NCBI RefSeq assembly: GCF_000740795.1
Contig: NZ_JGYG01000003.1
Location: 62,001 to 126,000, forward strand
Source of the DNA: Haematobacter massiliensis
Lineage (GTDB): Bacteria > Pseudomonadota > Alphaproteobacteria > Rhodobacterales > Rhodobacteraceae
Reading direction: 5' to 3'
DNA length: 64,000 bases
This document shows, one piece after another, positions 27,165 to 36,119 of the stretch (within the stretch, counting starts at the first letter, position 1; each line of letters begins with the position of its first letter). The notes beneath the pieces are model-generated. The model was given only the letters and a program-made list of their open reading frames with translations, was not told where the DNA came from and did no database searches. The position numbers and the translations under genes were made by a program.

Positions 27165-28346
27165 ATGCGCCTCATGCTGATTCCCGCCCTGTTGGGCTTC
27201 GTCACCCTCGCGGGCACCGCGTCCGCCCAAAGCGTGCCCTGCGGCGGCGACTTCGGACGCTTCATCGCCGGACTTAAGCAGGAAGCGGTCGCGAACGGCC
27301 ATTCCGCACAGGCCGCCGACCGCTTCTTCGCCAATGTTCGTCGCGACCCGAAAGTGATTGCCGCCGACAATTCGCAAGGGGTCTTCCGCAAGACATTCAC
27401 CGATTTTTCCCGCGCGCTCATCAGCGGAAACCGGATGTCCAACGGCGTCGCCAACGGCAAGAAATACGCCGGGCTGCTCAAGGAAGCGGAGCGGCGCTAT
27501 GGTGTACCGCCGGGCGTTATCCTCGCGTTCTGGGGATTCGAGACGGATTACGGCGCCGTGCAGGGCAACTTCAACACGGCGAATGCGCTCGTCACCCTCG
27601 CGCATGACTGCCGCCGCCCCGGCCTCTTCCGCCCGCAGGTCTTCGCCGCCTTGTCGCTCTACGAAAAGGGCGAATTCGACCCGGCCACAACGACCGGCGC
27701 CTGGGCGGGGGAGATCGGGATGATCCAGATGCTCCCCAAGGACATCCTCGAACGCGGGGTTGACGGCGATGGAGACGGGCGGGTGACGCTCAAAACCTCC
27801 ATCCCCGATGCGATCATGTCAGGGGGCCGGATGCTCGCCGATCACGGCTGGCGGAGAGGGGAACCCTGGCTTCAGGAGGTCACCGTTCCCGACCAGATGG
27901 ACTGGAGCCTGAGCGGTCTCGATACGCCGCGCCCGGCCGCGGACTGGGTGCGTTTGGGTGTAAAGCCGCGCGGCGGCAAGATCGCCACCAACCTGAACGC
28001 GGCGCTGCTGCTGCCACAGGGGCGCAAGGGGCCGGCGTTCCTCGCCTATCCCAACTATTACGTGTTCTTCGACTGGAACAAGAGCTTCGTCTATGTGACG
28101 ACCGCCGCCTATTTCGCCACCCGCCTTTCGGGGGCACCGGCCTTCGACCCCGGCAACCCGGACCCGCCGCTCACCGATGCGCAGATGACCCGGCTCCAGC
28201 AGAAGCTCGTAGCCCGTGGCCATGATGTCGGCGCGATAGACGGCGTGCTGGGCGCCATGACCCGCAGCGCCGTGCAGAAGGAGCAGGCGCGCCTCGGCCT
28301 GCCCGCAGATGCATGGCCCACCCGTACCCTTTTGGACAGGCTCTGA
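27165..28346 (+). CDS. Lytic murein transglycosylase (MltB family) with peptidoglycan-binding domain
   Basis: The 393-residue periplasmic enzyme has a signal peptide (MRLMLIPALLGFVTLAGTAS, AQ). Its SLT-type catalytic domain carries the essential glutamate E126 in ILAFWGFETDYG, followed by MIQMLPKDIL and the GDGDGRVTL loop. The C-terminal domain (residues about 330-393, LTDAQMTRLQQKLVARGHDV) is a PG_binding_1 repeat. It cleaves peptidoglycan with formation of 1,6-anhydromuramyl products, which NagZ (52.3 kb) later recycles. AAGGAGG precedes the start by five bases. It is separated by three bases from the MOSC gene. Confidence 0.93.
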   Translation: MRLMLIPALLGFVTLAGTASAQSVPCGGDFGRFIAGLKQEAVANGHSAQAADRFFANVRRDPKVIAADNSQGVFRKTFTDFSRALISGNRMSNGVANGKKYAGLLKEAERRYGVPPGVILAFWGFETDYGAVQGNFNTANALVTLAHDCRRPGLFRPQVFAALSLYEKGEFDPATTTGAWAGEIGMIQMLPKDILERGVDGDGDGRVTLKTSIPDAIMSGGRMLADHGWRRGEPWLQEVTVPDQMDWSLSGLDTPRPAADWVRLGVKPRGGKIATNLNAALLLPQGRKGPAFLAYPNYYVFFDWNKSFVYVTTAAYFATRLSGAPAFDPGNPDPPLTDAQMTRLQQKLVARGHDVGAIDGVLGAMTRSAVQKEQARLGLPADAWPTRTLLDRL

Positions 28347-28349
28347 CTC

Positions 28350-28895
28350 ATGCCGCAAGCGACCCCTGAAACACTTGCCCTCGCCCTGCCCCACGTTCTC
28401 GCCGCGCCAAAGGACGATGCGCCGATCCACACGCTCTGCTTCCGCAAGGGTTTCGGCAAGCGCGACTTCCGCGAGAGCCTGACACTCACCGTCGCGGAAG
28501 GCGTCCCGGGCGAGCGTTGGATGAAGCACCCATGGATGAAGCTGGCGGATGGCAGCCCGGATCCCCGCATTCAGATATCCATTCTCGGTTCCCGTGTGGT
28601 GGAGGCGGTCGTGACGGAGCCGGAGATGATCCACCCCGGTGACACGATCGTCGCGGATATGGATTTCTCGGAGGAGAACCTGCCCGTCGGCACCCGGCTT
28701 CGGATCGGCACGGCGGTCGTGGAAGTGTCCGACCTGTGGAACGATGCCTGTGTGAAGTGGAAGAAGCGCTACGGAAAGCCGGCCTTCGACTGGGTCCGCG
28801 CACCCGGCCATCCGGAGTTGCGGCTCCGCGGTGTGCTCTGCCGCATCGTTGAGGACGGCGAGGTGACGGTTGCGGACCGTATCCGCAAGATATGA
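28350..28895 (+). CDS. MOSC domain-containing protein
   Basis: The 181-residue protein matches MOSC domains, which occur in molybdenum cofactor sulfurases and stand-alone proteins. The conserved pattern includes RDFRESLTLTVAEGVPGERW near residues 37-58 and one candidate catalytic cysteine in WNDACVKWKKRY. A basic TRLRIG segment is also present. Stand-alone MOSC proteins are thought to act on molybdenum cofactor or sulfur transfer; a specific reaction is not known. It starts three bases after the lytic transglycosylase stop, so the two genes are probably transcribed together. Confidence 0.83.
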   Translation: MPQATPETLALALPHVLAAPKDDAPIHTLCFRKGFGKRDFRESLTLTVAEGVPGERWMKHPWMKLADGSPDPRIQISILGSRVVEAVVTEPEMIHPGDTIVADMDFSEENLPVGTRLRIGTAVVEVSDLWNDACVKWKKRYGKPAFDWVRAPGHPELRLRGVLCRIVEDGEVTVADRIRKI

Positions 28896-28958
28896 CGCCG
28901 AAGCCGGAACCTCGACCAGCCACGAACGTTCTACTGGGTTGAAATCGAGGAGAAAATC

Positions 28959-29138
28959 ATGACCAGGACTTATCTTGTCGCCGGGCTGCTCTGCGTCTCA
29001 GTCGTCGCGGCCTGCGGCAATACGCGCGGACAGCGGATAGCCACAGGTGCGGTCGGCGGAGCGGCTGCCGGTCAGGTGATTGCCGACGAGCCCCTCGCGG
29101 GGGCGGCTGTCGGCGGCCTTGTCGGCGCCGTCCGCTAG
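28959..29138 (+). CDS. Small glycine-zipper lipoprotein (59 aa)
   Basis: The product reads MTRTYLVAGLLCVSVVAACG, a type II signal peptide with lipobox VAAC. The mature part is about 40 residues rich in Gly/Ala, with GAVGGAAAGQVI and AGAAVGGLVGAV motifs. These are glycine-zipper helices like those in small outer-membrane lipoproteins and YMGG proteins. It probably spans or lines a membrane. GAGGAG is six to eight bases upstream of the ATG. Its last four bases overlap the 3' end of the convergent smc gene. Confidence 0.8.
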   Translation: MTRTYLVAGLLCVSVVAACGNTRGQRIATGAVGGAAAGQVIADEPLAGAAVGGLVGAVR

Positions 29139-32100
29139 GCGACGAGCGCCTCTGCCCGCGTCAGATCGACGGAGACGAGCTGGCTCACCCCCTGCTCCTG
29201 CATGGTGACGCCGAACAGCCGGTCCATCCGCGCCATCGTCACCGCGTGATGTGTGATGACGAGGAAGCGGGTGCCGGTCCGTCGCGTCATCTCGTCCAGA
29301 AGATCGCAGAACCGCCCGACATTGGCGTCGTCGAGCGGGGCGTCCACCTCATCAAGCACGCAGATGGGCGCGGGATTGGCGAGGAAGACCGCAAAGATGA
29401 GCGCCATCGCCGTCAAAGTCTGCTCTCCGCCGGACAACAGAGACAAGACGGAGAGCTTCTTTCCCGGCGGCTGGCACATGATCTCCAGCCCTGCCTCCAG
29501 CGGATCGTCCGACTCCACCATCACCAGATCCGCCTCTCCCCCCCCGAAAAGATGCGTGAAAAGCTGACGGAAGTTGCGATTGACCTGATCGAAGGCCGCC
29601 AGCAGCCTTTCGCGCCCCTCGCGGTTCAGGGCGGCGATCCCCGCCCGTAGCTTGGTGACCGCGGCATCGAGATCGGCCCGCTCCACGGCCAGCGTTCCCT
29701 GCTCCTCGGCGAGCGCGCGGGCATCCTCCTCCGCGCGGAGGTTCACGGCGCCCAGGGCCTCCCGCGCGCGGCGGAGGCGATGGATCTCCTCCTCCGTCTC
29801 GCCGGCGGTGGCCGTGACTTCGCCAAGACTTGCCGCCAGCGCGTCAGGCTCCGTCTCCGTTTCCTCCCGGATGCGGTCGGCAGCTTCGCTGCAGGCGAGT
29901 GCTGCGGCGGTGGCGCGCGCAATCGCAGCCGCCCGCGCCTCCCGGCTGTCGGAGGCCGCGCGCTCCGCCGCCCGCTCCGCCGCCTCAGCCTCAGCCAGCG
30001 CGCGTTCCGCCGACTGAAGCGCAGGGCGCGCGCGGGCCTCCCGCGAGGTGGCAAGCGCAATGTCGCCGGAGAGCGTTTCGGCACGCAGGGCAAGCGCCTC
30101 AGGCACGGCACGGGCGCGGGCAAGATCGGCCGCGACAGCCGCCTCCCGTCCGTCCATCTCACGGGCACGGCCCTCTGCGGCGGCGAGCCGCTCCGTCCAG
30201 CGGGCCTGTTCGCGCGACACCTCCACCGCCCGCCGCTCCCGTGCGGTGCCCTGCCGGCGGATATCCTCCGTGGCTGCCCGGCGCTGCAACGTGGCGGCGC
30301 GCGCCTGCTCCACCGCGCGCCGTGCGGCAGCGGCTTCCTCACGCACCCCGTCAAGCGGCGGGAAGGCGGTCATGGCCGCACGAGCTTCCTTCACCTCCGC
30401 CGCCGCGCGCTCCGCCTGTTCCTGATGCGTGCGTGCGGCGAGGCGGGTCGTTTCCATGCGACCGTCGGCCACCGAACGCTCCGTCTCCGCCCGGTTCAGC
30501 GCCCGGCTTGCCTCGGCCAGCCGCTGCTCCGCCCCCTTCCGGGCCATCCGCGCGGATGTCTCGGCGGCGGCGGCGGAGGCAAGAGCGTCCGCCAGCGTCT
30601 CATGCCCCTCGCGCAGCGCCTCTGCCCGCGCCTCAGCCTCCGCCAGCTCCACCTGCAGTGTCGCGAGGCGGTTGCGCTGCGCCAGTTGCCGCGCGGCATC
30701 CGACACACCGTCCCCCGCGACACGGACGAGGCCGTCCCAGCGGAAAAGGTCGCCCTCCTGCGTGACCAGCCGCACCCCGGGCGCAAGCGCCGGGAGCAGG
30801 GCGGCCGCACGATCCGCCGACACCACACCGATCCGTGACAGCCGGCGGGCCAGCGCCGACGGACCTTCCACATGGAGCGCCAACGGCTCTGCCCCATCGG
30901 GTATCCCCGCCTCCGGCAGCGGCGGCAGCTGCCGCCAGCCAGAGCCATCGCTCTCCCGCTCGGGCAGGTCGAGATCATCCGCCAGCGCCGCGCCGAGTGC
31001 CTTTTCGTAGCCAGCTGCAACGGTTACCTGATCGAGCACCCGGCTGCTCTTGCCGCGCGCCTGCGCCACCATCCGGCCGAGTGTCGTAACCTCGGCCGAG
31101 ATCGCGCGAACGACGGCTTCGGCGGCCGTGCGCTGGGTCCGGGCCTCGCTCTCCTCCCCCTGAATGCGACGGAGCTCTGCCTCTGCCGTGACGAGTGTCG
31201 TCTCCGCGATCTCCACGGCATAGACGCCTGCCTCCTGCCCCTCCGCCGCAGCCTCCGCGGCTTCGACGGCGCGCGCCCGAAGCTGCTCAGCCTCCTCGGC
31301 TTGCATACGGGCGCGGGTGGCATCGCGAAGGCTCCGCTCCACCACGGTTTCGGCGGCAGAGAGCCTTCTCTGCCCGGCCTCATGATCGGCGACGGTCCGG
31401 GCCAGCGATTCCGTCAGCCCGGCAAGCCGGGCTTCCGCTTCCGCCAGCACATCAGCCGCGGCCTCCGCGGCCTCCTCCGACTCCGCAAGACGCTCCGCAT
31501 GGCCTTCGCCCGCCTGCAGAAGCGCAAGCGCCTCCTCCTCCAGCCGGCGGAGCGTTTCGCCCGCGTCCCGGTGGAGCGCCGCTTCCCGCTCCCGGTCGGC
31601 AGCCAGCTGTTCCGCCCGCGCACGCAGGGCCGCAACCGCCTCCTCCGCGCGCGCCTCCTCCTCCGCGAGGGCCGCCTGCTGCAGACGGAACCGTTCCAGA
31701 ACCGCGGCGGAGATCGAAGCCTCTTCCCTGAGGCCGGGAATTTCGCTGGCGAGATCCGCGCGGAGGGCGGCGGCTTCCTCTGCCGCGGCCCCCGTCTCCG
31801 CAGCTTTGCGGGACGCTTGCTCCGCTGTGGTTCGTGCGGTGTCGGCGGCGGTCATGGCCTCCAGCCAGCGGGCAAGCAACAAGGCCCCCTCCGCCCGGCG
31901 AAGCGCCGCGCCGATCTCCCGGTAACGGGCCGCCTGCCGCGCCTGTTTCTCCAGCACGCGCATCTGTTGAAGGAACTGCTCCAGCATGTCATCGACACGC
32001 TCAAGGTTCTGCGTGGTGGCGGACAACCGCAGTTCAGCCTCGTGCCGGCGTTGATAGAGACCGGAGATCCCCGCCGCCTCTTCCAGTATCCGGCGCCGCG

Positions 32101-32575
32101 CCTGCGGGCGGGCGTTGATGAGTTCCGCGATCTGCCCCTGCCGGACCAGCGCAGGCGAATGCGCCCCGGTGGAGGCATCGGCGAACAGCATCTGCACGTC
32201 GCGAGCCCGCACGTCCTTGCCGTTCACCCGGTAGGCCGACCCCTGATCGCGGGTGATCCGCCGCACGATGTCCAGCGCATCCGCGTCATTGAAGGCGGGC
32301 GGGGCCAGCCGCTCGCTGTTGTCGATGCTGAGCGCCACCTCCGCAAAGCCGCGCGCAGAGCGGGAGGCCGCGCCCGCAAAGATGACATCCTCCATCCCGC
32401 CGCCGCGCATCGCGCTTGGCCGGGTTTCCCCCATCACCCAGCGCAGTGCTTCCAGCAGGTTCGACTTGCCGCAGCCGTTCGGCCCGACGACCCCCGTCAG
32501 CCCCTCGGCGATGACGAGGTCGGTCGGATCGACGAAACTCTTGAAGCCGTTGAGCCTGAGCCGTACGAAGCGCAA
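29135..32575 (-). CDS. smc: Chromosome segregation protein SMC
   Basis: The 1146-residue ATPase is the core of the bacterial condensin. The N-terminal head has Walker A GPNGCGKS (31-38) and NGKDVRARDVQMLFADASTG. Long coiled-coil arms rich in Ala, Glu and Arg flank a central hinge. The C-terminal head has LSGGEQ (1047-1052) and VLDEVDAPLDDANVGRF (Walker B and D-loop). Dimers form rings that compact and separate chromosomes, working with ScpA and ScpB, both encoded at 53-55 kb. Unusually high Ala and Arg content in the arms reflects the high GC. It converges with the glycine-zipper gene. Confidence 0.97.
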   Translation of the reverse strand: MRFVRLRLNGFKSFVDPTDLVIAEGLTGVVGPNGCGKSNLLEALRWVMGETRPSAMRGGGMEDVIFAGAASRSARGFAEVALSIDNSERLAPPAFNDADALDIVRRITRDQGSAYRVNGKDVRARDVQMLFADASTGAHSPALVRQGQIAELINARPQARRRILEEAAGISGLYQRRHEAELRLSATTQNLERVDDMLEQFLQQMRVLEKQARQAARYREIGAALRRAEGALLLARWLEAMTAADTARTTAEQASRKAAETGAAAEEAAALRADLASEIPGLREEASISAAVLERFRLQQAALAEEEARAEEAVAALRARAEQLAADREREAALHRDAGETLRRLEEEALALLQAGEGHAERLAESEEAAEAAADVLAEAEARLAGLTESLARTVADHEAGQRRLSAAETVVERSLRDATRARMQAEEAEQLRARAVEAAEAAAEGQEAGVYAVEIAETTLVTAEAELRRIQGEESEARTQRTAAEAVVRAISAEVTTLGRMVAQARGKSSRVLDQVTVAAGYEKALGAALADDLDLPERESDGSGWRQLPPLPEAGIPDGAEPLALHVEGPSALARRLSRIGVVSADRAAALLPALAPGVRLVTQEGDLFRWDGLVRVAGDGVSDAARQLAQRNRLATLQVELAEAEARAEALREGHETLADALASAAAAETSARMARKGAEQRLAEASRALNRAETERSVADGRMETTRLAARTHQEQAERAAAEVKEARAAMTAFPPLDGVREEAAAARRAVEQARAATLQRRAATEDIRRQGTARERRAVEVSREQARWTERLAAAEGRAREMDGREAAVAADLARARAVPEALALRAETLSGDIALATSREARARPALQSAERALAEAEAAERAAERAASDSREARAAAIARATAAALACSEAADRIREETETEPDALAASLGEVTATAGETEEEIHRLRRAREALGAVNLRAEEDARALAEEQGTLAVERADLDAAVTKLRAGIAALNREGRERLLAAFDQVNRNFRQLFTHLFGGGEADLVMVESDDPLEAGLEIMCQPPGKKLSVLSLLSGGEQTLTAMALIFAVFLANPAPICVLDEVDAPLDDANVGRFCDLLDEMTRRTGTRFLVITHHAVTMARMDRLFGVTMQEQGVSQLVSVDLTRAEALVA

Positions 32576-32692
32576 GGAGAACTTTCCTTTTGGAATTGAA
32601 CGGTCATCCTAGGGCGAAACCTGCTCTGTGTCGATCACATCCCAACTGGCGGCAGTCGAACGCAGCACTGCCACAACATCTGGACAACGGAC

Positions 32693-33517
32693 ATGATCAC
32701 CATCGCCGCGGAAAGCCCTCTCACGCCGGACGGACGCGCCCTCATCGCGGAAAGCCAGGCGCATATGGAGGCGGTGTTTCCGGCGGGCGGGATATTCACC
32801 CTGACGGCGGAGGAGATCGCCGCCGCCGCCGGGGTCTTTCTGATCGCGCGGGAGGAGGAGGGGCAGGCGCTCGGGTGCGTGGCGCTGGTGACACGGCCGG
32901 GGTACGGGGAGGTCAAGCGTCTCTGGATGCGCCCTACCGCCCGGGGCCGGGGCGCGGCACGCGACCTCATGCAGACGCTTGAGCGAGAGGCCCATGCCGC
33001 AGGTTGCCGCCTCCTCCGGCTGGAGACCGGCCCGGCGCTCCCCGCCGCCGTCGCGCTCTATCGCGCGCTCGGCTACCGGGAGCGGGGGCCATTCGGCGAC
33101 TACGATCCCCACCCGGACAGCCTGTTCATGGAGAAATCCCTGCCGCGCGAAGGCCACTGCCTCTGCGGCCGCATCCGGTACCGCGCAGAGGGAGAGGTGA
33201 TCTGGCAGCTTCATTGCCACTGCGAAAGCTGCCGCCGAGCGAGTTCCTCCCCCGTAACCAGCTTCTTTGCCGTCCGCGATGGCGGCTGGCGCTGGACAGG
33301 AGAGGCGCCAGCCGCCTACGCTTCCTCCCCCGGTGTGACGCGCTATTTCTGTCCCACATGCGGCTCACCGATGGGCTATCGTCCGGCGACGGGCGGCGAG
33401 ATGCATTTCTATGCCTGCTCGCAAGACGATCCCGCCGCCTTCGCCCCCGAAGCCCATGACTTCCCGGAAGAGCGCCTGCCTTGGCTTCACCTGTCCGATC
33501 TCGGGGACGGTTCCTGA
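32693..33517 (+). CDS. GNAT acetyltransferase fused to a GFA (CENP-V/GFA-type) zinc domain
   Basis: This 274-residue protein joins two unrelated domains in one frame. Residues 1-147 are a GNAT acetyltransferase with acetyl-CoA motif RPTARGRGAARDLMQTLE and a typical GNAT end (GDYDPHPDSLFMEKSL). Residues 152-274 are a GFA domain with cysteine pairs C156/C158, C175/C177/C180 and C220/C223. GFA proteins are annotated as glutathione-dependent formaldehyde-activating enzymes, though many have unknown substrates. No stop or frameshift separates the halves and the linker is about five residues. It is transcribed divergently from smc and is followed by another GNAT gene. Confidence 0.85.
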   Translation: MITIAAESPLTPDGRALIAESQAHMEAVFPAGGIFTLTAEEIAAAAGVFLIAREEEGQALGCVALVTRPGYGEVKRLWMRPTARGRGAARDLMQTLEREAHAAGCRLLRLETGPALPAAVALYRALGYRERGPFGDYDPHPDSLFMEKSLPREGHCLCGRIRYRAEGEVIWQLHCHCESCRRASSSPVTSFFAVRDGGWRWTGEAPAAYASSPGVTRYFCPTCGSPMGYRPATGGEMHFYACSQDDPAAFAPEAHDFPEERLPWLHLSDLGDGS

Positions 33518-33604
33518 CTCCATGCCGCGTCGGCAAAGGGCCCGACCTATCGTCACGCGCTCCGCTTCGGCACCCTGTATCCTCACACGAGCAATCCTCT
33601 GACC

Positions 33605-34093
33605 ATGACACCCCGTATCGCGACAGCCGCAGACTTTCCGCAAATCCTTCACCTGATCCGGGAGAGCTTCGCCTATATGGACGCGCGGATCGACCCGCCC
33701 TCCTCCATGCACCGGATGTCGGTCGCCTCCATCGCCGGTCAGGCGGAGACGGGCGAGATCTGGCTGATCGACGGCCCGGCGGAGCCCCATGCCTGCGTCT
33801 TTCTGACACCGCAGGGGGAGGTGCTCTATCTCGGCAAGCTCGCGGTTGCGGCAGCGGCACGCGGACAGGGTCTTGCACGGCGGCTGGTGGCACTGGCGGA
33901 AGCGCGCGCCCGGGCGCTCGGCCACGTGGCGCTCGAACTCCAGACGCGGGTGGAGCTGGTGGAGAATCACGCGATCTTTGCCGGAATGGGTTTCCATCGC
34001 GTCGCGGAGACCGCCCATCCCGGCTACGCGCGCGCGACCTCTTTCACCTGGCGAAAGGCGGTCGGCGCGCAAGCGCCGTCTTCCGCCATCTGA
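33605..34093 (+). CDS. GNAT family N-acetyltransferase
   Basis: The 162-residue protein shows the GNAT fold: TPRIATAADFPQILHLIRES at the start, then LYLGKLAVAAAARGQGLARR (acetyl-CoA P-loop) and ELVENHAIFAGMGFHRVAET near the C-terminus. The acceptor substrate cannot be inferred. It lies 87 bp after the GNAT-GFA fusion on the same strand and could be co-transcribed with it. No special relation to the fusion partner is visible, as their sequences differ clearly. Confidence 0.85.
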   Translation: MTPRIATAADFPQILHLIRESFAYMDARIDPPSSMHRMSVASIAGQAETGEIWLIDGPAEPHACVFLTPQGEVLYLGKLAVAAAARGQGLARRLVALAEARARALGHVALELQTRVELVENHAIFAGMGFHRVAETAHPGYARATSFTWRKAVGAQAPSSAI

Positions 34094-34442
34094 GCCGCTC
34101 CGCCCCGAAGGACTGGATCGTGGCCTGCCGGGGCCTTTGCAGAACGGGTCCTCGCTCCACCAAGCCCGCCTTACCATGCAACCCTGAGCGCGGTCGTGCC
34201 CCGGATCGCCGGCCCTCCCGGGATAACCGCCCCGGCTTCCGCCATCGTCGGATCGCCCTGTAATGCCGGATCGTTCCGCCGTCTGGTGATGCCGCCGCCA
34301 CCCCTGCGGGATCAGCCCGGCCCGGCTTGCGCCTCCCGCCCCGGCGGGCGTAGCTTCGGAGCGAGCCTCATATGGCAGGCGCCTCCGCTCACCTCCTGCC
34401 CCTTGGGCGCCGCTTCTGGCCATCCGCAAAAGGTCGTGCTCC
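34094..34442. other. 349-bp gap before lrgA, no gene seen
   Basis: No frame with a start signal or family pattern was found on either strand. The DNA is GC-rich with a few short inverted repeats (for example around CCCCGGCGGGCG near 34342). The promoter of the lrgAB pair must be in this stretch, but I could not pick a clear -35/-10. Confidence 0.4.
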
Positions 34443-34799
34443 ATGATCCCGTCTTTGTTCCTCATCCTCGCCTGCCAGCTTGTCGGCGAGGCGCTCGCCC
34501 GCCTGTTTCCGATCCAGGTGCCCGGCCCGGTCATCGGCATGGTGCTGATGGCCGCGGCGCTGGTGCTGTCGCCCGCGCTGGTCCGAACGATCCGGCCCGT
34601 GGCGACCGGCATCTTGGGCAATCTGTCGCTGCTGTTCGTGCCTGCCGGTGTCGGGGTGATCGGGCACCTGCCGCTGCTGGAGAGCGAGGGACTGGCCATC
34701 GGCGCGGCGCTGGTCGGAAGCACGATCCTCGCTATCGCGGCAGGAGCCCTGACCTTCGTCGCGGTCGCGCGTCTGATGAAGGGGCCACGACATGACTGA
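34443..34799 (+). CDS. lrgA: CidA/LrgA family membrane protein
   Basis: The 118-residue protein has four membrane segments and the CidA/LrgA signature: LACQLVGEALARLFPIQVPG, PVIGMVLMAAAL and FVPAGVGVIGHLPLLESEGL. Such proteins are holin-like and are thought to control export of murein hydrolases or, in other bacteria, small organic acids. It precedes lrgB with an eight-base overlap, the classic two-gene arrangement. In alphaproteobacteria the physiological substrate is unsettled. Confidence 0.9.
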   Translation: MIPSLFLILACQLVGEALARLFPIQVPGPVIGMVLMAAALVLSPALVRTIRPVATGILGNLSLLFVPAGVGVIGHLPLLESEGLAIGAALVGSTILAIAAGALTFVAVARLMKGPRHD

Positions 34800-35511
34800 C
34801 TTCGCCGAGATCTGGAGCTACCTGTCCCATGCGCCGCTGCTCTGGCTCACCCTCACGCTCGGTGCCTATGTGATCGCGGATGCGGCCTTCCGTGCCTCGG
34901 GGCGAAAACCCTTCGTGAACCCGGTACTGCTCTCGGTCATCATGATCGGCGGGCTGCTGCTGGCGACGGGCACACCGTATCCGGTGTATTTCGAGGGCGC
35001 ACAATACGTTCACTTCCTGCTCGGCCCGGCGACGGTGTGCCTCGCGCTCCCGCTTTACGACAATCTGCCCAACCTGCGGACCGCGCTCATTCCCCTGATC
35101 GCGGCGCTGGTGGTCGGCTCGCTCACCGCCATGGGGTCCGTGTTGCTCATCGCGCATCTGCTGGGGGCAAGCCACGAGACGCTGCTGTCGCTCGTCCCCA
35201 AATCGGTCACGGCCCCCGTAGCCATCGGCATCACGGAAAAGATCGGCGGCTCCCCTACCCTCGCGGCGGCTCTCGTCCTCATCACGGGGGTCATCGGCGC
35301 CATCGTCGTCACGCCGCTGCTCAACGCAATCGGCGTGCGGGACTGGCGGGCGCGGGGCTTCGCGGTGGGCGTCGCTGCACATGGGGTGGGCACTGCCCGC
35401 GCGTTTCAGGTCAATGAGACGGCGGGCGCCTTTGCCGGGATCGGCATGGGGCTGAATGCCGTCCTGACCTCGCTCATCGCTCCGTGGATCGCGCGGATTT
35501 TCCTCAACTGA
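34792..35511 (+). CDS. lrgB: LrgB family membrane protein
   Basis: The 239-residue protein has multiple hydrophobic helices and the LrgB/CidB core LVPKSVTAPVAIGITEKIGG, followed by GVAAHGVGTARAFQVNETAG. It is the partner of LrgA; together they may form a channel that affects cell lysis or metabolite export. The gene overlaps lrgA by eight bases and overlaps the convergent ChaC-like gene by eight bases at its 3' end, with no room for a terminator. Confidence 0.93.
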   Translation: MTDFAEIWSYLSHAPLLWLTLTLGAYVIADAAFRASGRKPFVNPVLLSVIMIGGLLLATGTPYPVYFEGAQYVHFLLGPATVCLALPLYDNLPNLRTALIPLIAALVVGSLTAMGSVLLIAHLLGASHETLLSLVPKSVTAPVAIGITEKIGGSPTLAAALVLITGVIGAIVVTPLLNAIGVRDWRARGFAVGVAAHGVGTARAFQVNETAGAFAGIGMGLNAVLTSLIAPWIARIFLN

Positions 35512-36061
35512 CCGGGGTCAGACCGCGCACGCGCGCCGCAAGCCACATGAGATCGGCATCCTCAAAGCCCAGCGCCTCCAGATGGCCGACGGTGTTGTGC
35601 AGATAGTCGCTGTTCGGCCCGCGCCCCCCCGCCGCCACGGCGATGATAAGGGCCTGATCCTCCAGGGGGAGGTTCGCGCAATACTGCACATGGTCGGGGT
35701 CGATGACATAGGTCAGCGCCTCCACCCGCCTGCCATCCTCCAGCGTCACGGGCTGAGAGGTCTCGAGATAGGCGGAACTGACAAGCTCCCTTTCTCTCAG
35801 CATCGCAAGCACCTCCTGCGCCTCCTCCGCCGCGACTGCCAGCGCCACGCCGTCACAAACCGCGCCCTCCTGCCGGTCGAGGGCGAGGACGAGACCCGGG
35901 GCTTCCACCGTGCCGCGATGGTGGATGGAGCGCATGCAGAAGCACCGGTGCCAGCCTTCCAGCCGCGCGCGCTGCCGCTCAACCGGGCGGAATCCCGGCT
36001 CCCACATCAGCGATCCATACCCGAATACCCAGAATGCGATCTCCGCCACCTGCGTCTCCAT
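35504..36061 (-). CDS. Gamma-glutamylcyclotransferase (ChaC-like)
   Basis: The 185-residue enzyme begins METQVAEIAFWVFGYGSLMW; the WVFGYGSLMWEPGF block is the substrate-binding loop of the ChaC family. EGWHRCFCMRSIHHRGTVEA and the TYVIDPDH segment also match. ChaC cyclotransferases degrade glutathione to 5-oxoproline and Cys-Gly. The long open frame reaches 36244 but the family start is at ATG 36061. It is divergent from the DUF2125 gene, with a 58-bp gap, and convergent with lrgB. Confidence 0.87.
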   Translation of the reverse strand: METQVAEIAFWVFGYGSLMWEPGFRPVERQRARLEGWHRCFCMRSIHHRGTVEAPGLVLALDRQEGAVCDGVALAVAAEEAQEVLAMLRERELVSSAYLETSQPVTLEDGRRVEALTYVIDPDHVQYCANLPLEDQALIIAVAAGGRGPNSDYLHNTVGHLEALGFEDADLMWLAARVRGLTPVS

Positions 36062-36119
36062 CTGTTGCTTCGCCGCCTCCCGATATAGACAGAAGGACCA
36101 CAGCGTGAAGGGAAAGACC

